Assembly: GCF_008087625.1 (NCBI RefSeq)
Contig: NZ_CP042997.1
Coordinates: forward strand, 6,510,001-6,574,000
Direction of reading: 5' to 3'
Source of the DNA: Aquisphaera giovannonii
Lineage (GTDB): Bacteria; Planctomycetota; Planctomycetia; Isosphaerales; Isosphaeraceae
Length of the DNA: 64,000 nucleotides
A program made the translations under genes and the position numbers. The notes under the pieces were generated by a model, which saw nothing but the letters and a program-made list of their open reading frames with translations, was not told the origin of the DNA and did not search any database. Positions 52,934 to 60,559 of this stretch are shown here, one piece after another (positions within the stretch are counted from its first letter, which is position 1; every line of letters starts with the position of its first letter).

Positions 52934-54959
52934 CCGGGGGACCCTTCGGGTGCTCGCGAGGCGAATCGACGTCGAGTTCGCTGCGCTCGATCCACGTGAC
53001 GACGCCATCATCCCCGCAGACCAGCAGGTCGGGCAAGCCCTTTCCCGCCCGCGGGACCGCCTGGACGGAGCAGCCCTCGTACCCCGCGACGACCGGGCCG
53101 CCGCGGCGGAATGTCAGGGCGTGCGGCGAGACGACGTCGCGGCCGAGGTCCTCGATCCAGAGCGCGGTCGGGGCCTCGTCCAGGTCCGCGAACGACCGGC
53201 CGAGGATGCCGCCCACGATCTGCCGGTTCTCGCGAGGGAGCCCGACGAGCAGGTCCACCCGGTCGGGCGAGGACCAGGGCCCGGCCCAGAGGGAGCAGCG
53301 CCCGGACAGGCCGAAGCCGCCGTCCAGGCGGATCAGCCGGCCGAGGTGATCGACGAGGGGGATCGGCGGGTCCACCTCCGCCGCGCCGACGACGGGGTAG
53401 CGGCAGAGGAACCCCTGGAGGTCGATCGCGATCAGGTCCAGCCCGTCGCCGTCGCCCCAGCTCGCGACCGCCGGCCGGACGCGGGGGGGGAGGATCAGCG
53501 GGGCTCCCTCGCAGCGGACCACCATGGGCGAGCCGAAGCGGGGCTGGCGCGGGCTGCCGTCGTTCGGCAGCAGCAGGACGTCCCCGCCGGCCCCGGAGAC
53601 GACGAGGTCCGGTCGGCCGTGGCCCAGCCAGTCGGCCAGTGTCGGCCGTGCGAACCCCAGCGGCCGGCCGGCCGGCCCGTGCATCATGCCGTCGGGGCCG
53701 GGCTCCATCCGGAACGGGGCGCCGCCGGCCTCCAGCGCGACGGGCAGGGCATAGCGATGATCGTCCGCATCCCCGAGGTCCTCGACCAGGTGGAGCCCCC
53801 CGAAGGCGTCGCCGTAGACGAGGTCCAGGTCGCCGTCGTAGTCGAGGTCCGCCGCGATCGGCGAGGCGAAACCGCCGAGGATCAGCGCGGAGGGCCGCTG
53901 GAGGAGCGGCGCGGGGTTCGTGGCGTCGTCGCGCGAGGACGCCGCGTGGATCGCGAAGAGGCGCCCGCGCGACGTGCCGTAGACGACCCCGGCGCGGCCG
54001 TCGCCGTCCAGGTCTGCCGCCGTCAGCGTGGTCCGGTCGTCGGGCATCAGCAGCGGGGCGCCGCCGCACCGCAGGCTCCGCGGCTCCATGAGGACGGGGG
54101 GGAGCTGGCCGCCGAAGTTGCGGTGGATCTTCAGGAGCCCGCGGTGGTCCGTGACCAGGACCTCGATCCCGCTCCGCCCGCCCCAGGAGATCGCGAGCGG
54201 GGCCGGTCGGAAGCCCAGGTCCAGGGGCCCGGCTTCGCCGGAGATCTCCGCCCCGACCTCGAGGCGCAGGCCGTCCGCGTCGCCGACGTTCCTCAGCCAG
54301 AAGAGTCGCCCGACCGGCAGCCGGCCCCGCCAGAGGCCGTCGAGATCGTAGCACGGATTGCCCGCCTGCTGGTTCAGGCCCGACTGCTGCTCGACCGGCA
54401 GCCGGCCCGAGTCGGGCCAGTAATCCGTCAGGTCGTCCATGCCCAGGAGGACGTCCACGCGGCCGTCGCCGTCCCAGTCCACGGCCGCCATCTGGACGAC
54501 ATGCCCCTCCGGGAGGGCCCGGCCGGGATCGGCCTCGATCGCCGCCTCCGCGTCGAACCTCGGCGAGCCGGCCCCGCCCTCGTTCCGAAGGATCGCGACC
54601 CGGCCCCGATCGACGACCGCCAGGTCGAAGAGGCCCGCCCCCGCGCGGGGGATCGGGCAGGGGCACCGGAGGCCGTCCAACTCGGGGAGGTGACGCCCCT
54701 CGTTGTAGGTCGGCGGACGCCCGGGCGCGGCGGCCTCGACGGGCCGATGGAGCCACGACGACCAGCCGGCATCGCCGCCCCGGCAAGTCCGGAGCAGTTC
54801 GACGACGCCGTCCCCGTCCCAGTCCACGAAGCACGCCTCGGCATCCCAGCCCCGCTCGAGCGGGACGCGGGCGATCTCCGGGTCCCACCGCAGCGGCGGA
54901 CGCCCCTCGGATCGCGGCTCGACCACGACAGCCGATTCGTCCGTCCCCTGGTCCGCCAT
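52908..54959 (-). CDS. FG-GAP/VCBS repeat protein without an evident signal peptide
   Basis: A 683-residue beta-propeller-type protein with repeated DWDGDGVVELL, DWDGDGRVDVLLG, DLDGDGRAGVVYG and DLDYDGDLDLVYG motifs. These are calcium-binding DxDxDG loops of FG-GAP/VCBS repeats, roughly every 40-60 residues. Family knowledge: such propellers usually sit outside the cell and bind ligands or calcium. The N-terminus (MADQGTDESAVVVEP) has no hydrophobic signal and the frame gives no better start, which is odd. Export might depend on the following membrane protein, whose gene overlaps by 26 bp. Confidence 0.85.
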   Translation of the reverse strand: MADQGTDESAVVVEPRSEGRPPLRWDPEIARVPLERGWDAEACFVDWDGDGVVELLRTCRGGDAGWSSWLHRPVEAAAPGRPPTYNEGRHLPELDGLRCPCPIPRAGAGLFDLAVVDRGRVAILRNEGGAGSPRFDAEAAIEADPGRALPEGHVVQMAAVDWDGDGRVDVLLGMDDLTDYWPDSGRLPVEQQSGLNQQAGNPCYDLDGLWRGRLPVGRLFWLRNVGDADGLRLEVGAEISGEAGPLDLGFRPAPLAISWGGRSGIEVLVTDHRGLLKIHRNFGGQLPPVLMEPRSLRCGGAPLLMPDDRTTLTAADLDGDGRAGVVYGTSRGRLFAIHAASSRDDATNPAPLLQRPSALILGGFASPIAADLDYDGDLDLVYGDAFGGLHLVEDLGDADDHRYALPVALEAGGAPFRMEPGPDGMMHGPAGRPLGFARPTLADWLGHGRPDLVVSGAGGDVLLLPNDGSPRQPRFGSPMVVRCEGAPLILPPRVRPAVASWGDGDGLDLIAIDLQGFLCRYPVVGAAEVDPPIPLVDHLGRLIRLDGGFGLSGRCSLWAGPWSSPDRVDLLVGLPRENRQIVGGILGRSFADLDEAPTALWIEDLGRDVVSPHALTFRRGGPVVAGYEGCSVQAVPRAGKGLPDLLVCGDDGVVTWIERSELDVDSPREHPKGPPDGRTSPQV

Positions 54960-55362
54960 GGCTGGTCACTCCTGGCAAGGCCTCATGCCGGCCCCGACCG
55001 CGACTCGCCGGCCGCCCCCGCGATCGCGCGTATCGCGGCCGGTCGAGGGCGCCCGCTCGCCCGGCCCGACGTCTCCCCGCCCCGCTCGGCGGCGGAACCC
55101 CGCAGCACGTCGGCCGTCGCCGGGACTCGAATCGCCCATTGTGGGACCCGCGACGACCGCGGGCAAGGCACGGGAACCGGAATATCCGCTGTGATCGTGT
55201 TAAGCCGCACGGTCGAAAAAGCCGAATTATGCGTCAGAACGACATGGATTGCGCCTACCCACGCCGACGTCGACGTCGGCCGGACCGGGGTAGGGCGTCC
55301 CCCAGGGGAATCCGGCGTAAGGCCCAGGTGCCTGGTTCGTTACGCCGAAGTGGAGCGGGGCG
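54960..55362. other. Divergent promoter region with an 18-bp palindrome
   Basis: 403 bp between the leftward FG-GAP gene and the rightward secretin gene. A perfect palindrome, GCCGACGTCGACGTCGGC, lies at 55263-55280, 83 bp before the secretin start. An AT-richer stretch (ggaatatccgctgtgatcg, gccgaattatgcg) is at 55178-55232. These are candidate promoter and operator elements; no gene. Confidence 0.35.
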
Positions 55363-57384
55363 GTGACCAACCATTACCAGATCTGGAGGCGTCGGGACGT
55401 CCGATCTCGGCGGGCTGCCCCGGCCGCCATCCGCGTGGCCGGTTGGCTGCTCATCGCGGTCGGTTCCGCCCGCGCCCAGGGGACCGTCCAGCCGCCCGAC
55501 GTCGGGTCGACGATCCCCTTGCCTCCCCTGCCGCAGCTCGAGGCGGACGAGGCGGCCCCCGCCCCCGACGCGGCCGCGCCCAAGGTCCTCACGCCCTCGC
55601 GCGAAGGCAATCGGGGGGCGGTGCCCCCTCCGCCCGCCCCGGCGGGGGAGGCCCCCCGGGGCGGCCCGCCGGAGCCGATCCGGCCCGGGGACCTCGGGGC
55701 GACGGCGGGCGGCCTGAGGGTGATCCCGTCCGCCCGCGACGCCACCGGGCTGGTGCCCGGACGCCCGCCGGGCACGCCAGCCGGGCGTCCCGCCGACGTC
55801 GTCCGGGATGATCTCAACGGGATGGTGAAGCTCATCCAGGTCCCGGAGGCCGAGATCTCCGTCGTGCTGGGCGAATCCCGGATCGTCCAGACGAGGAAGG
55901 ACCTCGTCCGGGTCGTCATGACGAACCCCAACGTGGCCGACGTGGAGATCCTGGCCGAGGACAACGCCGGGAAGACCGGGACGCTCCTGAACATCTCGGG
56001 GAAGCAGTTCGGCAACACGACGCTCACGATCTGGGACGATCCGGACCATGCGGTCTCGTTCCTCGTCCGGGTGACGCTCGACGCGAAGGAGCTGGAGGGC
56101 CGCATCAACCAGGCCTTCCCGGGGGCCCAGGTCAAGGTCCGGCAGATCGGCATGCAGCTCATCCTGGAGGGCCAGGTCCCGGACTCCAAGATGATGAGCG
56201 ACATCCTCCAGGTGGCCCAGTCCGCCCTCATGACGAGCCGGATGGCGAGGGGCGGCGCGGGCGGGATGTCGATGGCGGGCATGCAGGGCGGGGGCATGGC
56301 CGGAGGGGCTTCGGGCGGGATGGCCGGGGGCGCCCCGGGGGGCATAAGCGGCATGACGATCGTCAACCGCGTGATCGTGCCCGGCCCGCGCCAGGTCCTG
56401 CTCCATTGCAAGATCGCCGAGCTCAACCGCCAGGCGATCCGCCAGCTCGGCATCAGCTGGCTGAACACGAAGGGCAAGTCGATCATCGGCTCCAGCGCGG
56501 GGGGCGTCGGCGGCGTCTCCGCGACCGCCGCCGGCTCCCATTCGACCTCGGCGGCCAACCCGATCGGGTTCCTGGCCCCGATCAGCTCCACCTTCAGCGG
56601 CACGGGCAGCGCGACCAGCGGCGGCCAGCTCTTCGGGGTCTTCGACGCCGGGCATTTCTCGCTGTTCATCAACGCCCTGCGCAACAACAGCCTGGCCAAG
56701 ATCCTGGCCGAGCCGAACCTGGTGGCGCTCGACGGCCAGCCGGCGCGGTTCCTGGTCGGCGGCCGGTTCCCGTTCCCGGTCCCCCAGAGCTCGTCGATCC
56801 CCGGCGGCACCGCCGTCGTCACGGTCCAGCTCCAGCAATTCGGGACGATCCTGAACTTCCTGCCCCAGGTCCTGGCCAACGACGTGATCCGCCTGGACGT
56901 CGAGCCGGAGATCAGCAACCTGGACTTCTCTCAGGGCACCTTCGTCAACGGCGGGCAGGTGCCGGCGATCATCGAGCGGAGCGCCCGGACGGTCGTCGAG
57001 CTGCGGGAGGGCCAGACGCTGGCGATCGCGGGGCTGCTCCAGCTCCGCACCACGGCCGACTCGTCGCGGATCCCGGGGCTCGGCGACCTGCCGCTGGTCG
57101 GCCCCTGGTTCAGCAGCAACCAGATCACGACGATCGAGACCGAGACGATCATCCTGGTCACGCCCGAGCTCGTCTCGCCGCTCGAGAAGAACGAGGTCAC
57201 CGAGGCGCCCGGGGACCGGGTCTATCAGCCGAGCGACGCCGAGTTCTACTTCCTCGGCCGCATCGAGGGGAAGCTCGGCCGCGAGTTCCGGGCCACGGTG
57301 GCGGACAAGGACCCGCTCAACCTGATGAAGCACTTCCAGAGCGAGCAGCGATGGGTCAGCGGGCCGCACGGCTATGCGGACTAG
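55363..57384 (+). CDS. cpaC: CpaC/RcpA-type secretin of a Tad-like pilus
   Basis: A 673-residue outer-membrane secretin. A hydrophobic signal (IRVAGWLLIAVGSARAQG) is followed by a Pro/Ala-rich linker to about 145. The pilus N-terminal domain covers about 155-240 (IQVPEAEISVVLGESRIVQT, GNTTLTIWDD). A BON-like segment (245-290) follows, then a Gly/Met-rich insertion (296-330). The secretin core from 335 to about 620 includes VALDGQPARFLVGGRFPFPV, VELREGQTLAIAGLL, PGLGDLPLVGPWF and ETIILVTPELVSPL. The start is GTG 55363. The following two genes are in the same direction and probably the same operon. No pilin, TadA or TadB genes are in the window, so the rest lies elsewhere. Confidence 0.9.
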   Translation: MTNHYQIWRRRDVRSRRAAPAAIRVAGWLLIAVGSARAQGTVQPPDVGSTIPLPPLPQLEADEAAPAPDAAAPKVLTPSREGNRGAVPPPPAPAGEAPRGGPPEPIRPGDLGATAGGLRVIPSARDATGLVPGRPPGTPAGRPADVVRDDLNGMVKLIQVPEAEISVVLGESRIVQTRKDLVRVVMTNPNVADVEILAEDNAGKTGTLLNISGKQFGNTTLTIWDDPDHAVSFLVRVTLDAKELEGRINQAFPGAQVKVRQIGMQLILEGQVPDSKMMSDILQVAQSALMTSRMARGGAGGMSMAGMQGGGMAGGASGGMAGGAPGGISGMTIVNRVIVPGPRQVLLHCKIAELNRQAIRQLGISWLNTKGKSIIGSSAGGVGGVSATAAGSHSTSAANPIGFLAPISSTFSGTGSATSGGQLFGVFDAGHFSLFINALRNNSLAKILAEPNLVALDGQPARFLVGGRFPFPVPQSSSIPGGTAVVTVQLQQFGTILNFLPQVLANDVIRLDVEPEISNLDFSQGTFVNGGQVPAIIERSARTVVELREGQTLAIAGLLQLRTTADSSRIPGLGDLPLVGPWFSSNQITTIETETIILVTPELVSPLEKNEVTEAPGDRVYQPSDAEFYFLGRIEGKLGREFRATVADKDPLNLMKHFQSEQRWVSGPHGYAD

Positions 57385-57519
57385 TGCACGGGAATCCGGA
57401 TGGGCCCCGCCCCCGCGTGCGGATGCGAGCGGAGGCCGCCCGCCCCGCCCGGGCCCGGAGCGCGGGCGAGGCGCGGGCCGGGGCGAGGCGTTCGCGAGAC
57501 GGCCAGATCGAGGGAGACG

Positions 57520-58176
57520 ATGATGACCAAGGATCGAAATCGGTTCGCCTGGTGGGCCGCCGCGGCCACGGTCTCCGGGCTCATCGCCGGCGGGGTCGCG
57601 GCCCAGCCCCCGGAGGTGCCCTCGCCGCCGGGCGGGAAGGCCGGCTGCCAGTGCAATCGGCCCTTGCACCGGATGTTCCACCACACCGCCCACACCCTGC
57701 ACGACCGGTTCATCGGCTACCCGGACGCGTTCATCGAGCCGCCCCTCGGGGCATACATGCACGAGCAGATGGCGATGCAGGTGGCCAAGGCGGATGCCCA
57801 CCGCTTCACGCTCTACCGCAGCGACTTCCTGCCGGGGACCGACCGGTTCTCGCCGACCGGGGCGTCCCGGTTCAACCTCATGTTCGCCCGCACGGAATCC
57901 GCGCTCAGCCCGATCCTGATCGAATGGACGCCGGACCAGCCGGGCCTGGCCGATGCGAGGAGGCAGGCCGTCCTGGCCACCTACCAGCGGGCCGGGCGGC
58001 CCATAGACCCGTCCCGCGTGGTCCTCGGACCCTCGCCGTACCCCGGCGGCATGGGCACCGAGGCGTCCCAGACGTTCGGGAGCGTCCTGATGCGGTCGCA
58101 GCAGGGCCAGTACACGTATCCGCTCTCGCCCTCGGTGGGGGCGAACTCCGTCGCCGGAGGAGGGGCCACGCGCTGA
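57520..58176 (+). CDS. Exported protein of the secretin operon, function unknown
   Basis: A 218-residue exported protein with a signal peptide (WWAAAATVSGLIAGGVAAQP). Then come CQCNRPLHRMFHHTAHTLHD (a Cys/His-rich patch), ALSPILIEWTPDQPGL and LATYQRAGRPIDPSRVVLG. It resembles small periplasmic partners that sit between secretin and TPR genes in planctomycetal pilus loci. That is from memory and unverified. The Cys/His cluster might bind metal. It is two bases from the next gene's start and 135 bp after the secretin. Confidence 0.55.
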   Translation: MMTKDRNRFAWWAAAATVSGLIAGGVAAQPPEVPSPPGGKAGCQCNRPLHRMFHHTAHTLHDRFIGYPDAFIEPPLGAYMHEQMAMQVAKADAHRFTLYRSDFLPGTDRFSPTGASRFNLMFARTESALSPILIEWTPDQPGLADARRQAVLATYQRAGRPIDPSRVVLGPSPYPGGMGTEASQTFGSVLMRSQQGQYTYPLSPSVGANSVAGGGATR

Positions 58177-58177
58177 C

Positions 58178-59212
58178 ATGAGGGACTCAACGACGATCGC
58201 CGATCCGCCCGCCTCCCCGACGAATCGCGTCCGCGGCCCGGGCGCCGCCCTGCTCGCCGCCCTGGCGGCCTGCGTCGCCGTCGCGGCCCCGCCTTCGGTC
58301 GCCGGGCCGCCGGGCCGGAAGGACGCCCAGGCGGGACCGCCCGCATCGACCGAGGCGGGCGAGCCGAGGACCGTCTCGGTGGACGTCGGCCGGCTCCAGG
58401 ACCCCGACGCGTTCAAGAAGGATGTGACGCCCGCGCAACGGGTCCACACCCACATGGACCTCGGCCGGGCCCTGGAGATCAGCGGCGAGCCCGAGGCCGC
58501 TCTGTCCGAGTATCAGCAGGCGCTGGCCGCCTGCGAGCCCAGGGGCCTGGGCCGCTCGCGGTCGGCCGAGGAGGCCCTGGCCCACCGCCGGATCGCGGGC
58601 GTGCTCGGCCGGCTGGGCCGGTTCGCCCAGGCCGAGGTCCACTACAAGAAGGCCCTCGGGCTCAGCCCCAAGGACCCCAAGATCTGGAACGACGCCGGCT
58701 ACAGCTACTACCTCCAGGGCCGCTACGCCGACGCCGAGCGGGCCCTCAAGGCGGCGCTGAAGCTCGCCCCCGAGGACGAGCGGGCCTCCACGAACCTCGG
58801 CCTGACCCTGGCCGCGTCCGGCCGGATCGGCGAGGCCATGCCGCTGCTGAGCCGCTACTCGGGCGACGCCATCGGCCACGCCAACCTCGGCTACCTGCTC
58901 GCCGCCACCGGACGGGTGGAGCTGGCGCGGCAGCAGTACCTCCAGGCGCTCGCCCTCCGGCCGAACCTCGCCGTCGCCCACCAGGCACTCGCGAAGCTCG
59001 ATCGCATGGCGGACGGCAGCCCGGTGGCCGCCGCGACGGCGCCTGCCGCGGATCCGGCCGTGACCAGGACGGCGGCGGCGAGGCCGAGCATCCCGCCCCC
59101 CGTCCGCTTCGCGGACCCGGCCGCGGGCTCGCCCCCGGCGACGGCCCCAATCTCGACACCGTCGAGGACCCCGCCGCGTCGATTCACCCTCCGGCGGCCT
59201 GCGTCCCGTTGA
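58178..59212 (+). CDS. TadD-like TPR protein
   Basis: A 344-residue exported protein with an N-terminal hydrophobic segment (GAALLAALAACVAVAAP). At least four tetratricopeptide repeats cover about residues 85-270, for example HMDLGRALEISGEPEAALSE, then IWNDAGYSYYLQGRYADAER, STNLGLTLAASGRIGEA and HANLGYLLAATGRVELARQQ. The C-terminus is Pro/Ala-rich. In Tad systems, TadD is the TPR lipoprotein acting with the secretin. Here the N-terminus lacks a Cys lipobox at the expected place. Starts one base after the previous stop, implying coupling. Confidence 0.8.
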   Translation: MRDSTTIADPPASPTNRVRGPGAALLAALAACVAVAAPPSVAGPPGRKDAQAGPPASTEAGEPRTVSVDVGRLQDPDAFKKDVTPAQRVHTHMDLGRALEISGEPEAALSEYQQALAACEPRGLGRSRSAEEALAHRRIAGVLGRLGRFAQAEVHYKKALGLSPKDPKIWNDAGYSYYLQGRYADAERALKAALKLAPEDERASTNLGLTLAASGRIGEAMPLLSRYSGDAIGHANLGYLLAATGRVELARQQYLQALALRPNLAVAHQALAKLDRMADGSPVAAATAPAADPAVTRTAAARPSIPPPVRFADPAAGSPPATAPISTPSRTPPRRFTLRRPASR

Positions 59213-59218
59213 GAGGCC

Positions 59219-59242
59219 GCCGCGAGGCGACCTCCTCGCGGC
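59219..59242. terminator. Hairpin between convergent genes
   Basis: GCCGCGAGG and CCTCGCGGC pair perfectly (9 bp) around 6 nt, exactly between the stop of the TPR gene and the stop of the convergent FGE-like gene. No T-tract. Confidence 0.45.
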
Positions 59243-60265
59243 TCACCCCAGGTCCAGGACCCGGCGGCCCACCGTGTAGCCCTGGGAGATCGGCTCGGCC
59301 GGGTCGTGCCGGCACGAGTGCTCCTCGAAGTAGGCGGTGGCGAGGGTCAGCCAACCGAGGAAGAAGCCCACGCCCCCGCAGATCGTGCAGCCGCCGTCGC
59401 CGCCCCGGGTCGTCCCGGCCTCGGCGACGAGCTCCCATTTGTAAGGATCCGCCGCGATCGAGAGCCCGAAGGCGTTGGGGCGGCCGTGCGCGTCCCAGTC
59501 CGACCGGAAGCCCTCGGCGGGGGGCTCGAGCTTGCCCCCGGACAGGGCCCATCGCCGCCGCCATGCGGCCTCGGCGGGGCTCACGTCCGTGGGGTATCGG
59601 TCGCAGGGGGCGTGATCGCCCCACCGGAACAGGGTCGAGGTGCCGGCCCCGCAGGCATATTCCCACTCGTCCGAGGTCGGGAAGCGATAGCCCCCTGCCG
59701 CGAGCCGCGCCGAGAGCTCCGCATGGGTCGCCACCAGGGATCGCTCGGCGATCAGCTGGCCGTCGTCGCCCGGGCGAACCCTCGTGCTGGTGCCGCCCCG
59801 GCTCATCTCTACCCGGCGCTTCGTGCCGTGCTCGCGGACGATCTCCCGCACCACGGGATCATCCAGCCCGACGGGCGACCAGCCCACCTCCTTCGCTTCC
59901 ACCTCGATCAGGAGGGGCGGGAGCTGCACCCGCCGCGGCCTCAGGGTGACTTCGGCGATGTACTCCCGGATCGTCCTGTCGATCTCGTATTCCTCCGCGG
60001 TCGCTTCCCAGCTCTCGAGCTCGTCCGGGTTCGGCTCCCAGGGCCGGTCGGGGTCGAAACCGAGCGTGACCTCCGCGGAGGGGATGAGCGCGAAGACGGC
60101 CCCGTCTTTCCGGAACAGGGCGACGTGATGGCTGGCATCGCCGAGCTCGAAGCGTGCGACGGCCTCGAAATGGAAGCCGGTAGGGAGGTCCTTCGCCAGT
60201 GCCCTGGCGATCGTCTCCCGCTCGAACGACGTCACGGCCTCCCACCGCTCGCCGGACAGGTCCAT
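59243..60265 (-). CDS. Divergent formylglycine-generating-enzyme-like (SUMF1) protein
   Basis: A 340-residue protein. Residues about 200-260 match the SUMF1/FGE-sulfatase fold: HAELSARLAAGGYRFPTSDE, then WEYACGAGTSTLFRWGD, HGRPNAFGLSIAADPYKWEL. The family's last part normally carries two copper-binding Cys and a RGGSW..GFR block. Here the end is GGVGFFLGWLTLATAYFEEHS with only CTICGG and HSC. Copper-dependent Cys oxidation is therefore unlikely; a different role (EgtB/PvdO-like or binding) fits better. The N-terminal 190 residues are unassigned. No signal peptide, so cytoplasmic. Confidence 0.7.
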   Translation of the reverse strand: MDLSGERWEAVTSFERETIARALAKDLPTGFHFEAVARFELGDASHHVALFRKDGAVFALIPSAEVTLGFDPDRPWEPNPDELESWEATAEEYEIDRTIREYIAEVTLRPRRVQLPPLLIEVEAKEVGWSPVGLDDPVVREIVREHGTKRRVEMSRGGTSTRVRPGDDGQLIAERSLVATHAELSARLAAGGYRFPTSDEWEYACGAGTSTLFRWGDHAPCDRYPTDVSPAEAAWRRRWALSGGKLEPPAEGFRSDWDAHGRPNAFGLSIAADPYKWELVAEAGTTRGGDGGCTICGGVGFFLGWLTLATAYFEEHSCRHDPAEPISQGYTVGRRVLDLG

Positions 60266-60559
60266 ACCGCACCCCTTTCGCGTGCGACCCGTGCGTAGAC
60301 TTGCCGCGATAGCATACCTGTCGGCGGATCCGATCGCAGCCGGGAGCCGAGCCGTCCCTGACGGGATGGCCGGGCGGTCGGCTCGGAGTTTCTGCGGGAG
60401 TCCGGAGGAGTCGCTCTGCCTTCGCCCGGGATACGCCGGCCATCGCGGCGACGCGAGACGGGCCCGGCCGCGGGGCTTGGTTCCGGGCGGGCGGGACTTT
60501 ACCATGTCTCCGATCGCGTCGCGGCGAGCCTCGACATCCCCGGACAGGACACCCTGGAT

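Noticed and set aside
59243-60265. Activating enzyme for the sulfatase at 37764-39317
   Set aside because: The copper-binding Cys block of formylglycine-generating enzymes is missing, and the genes are 20 kb apart.
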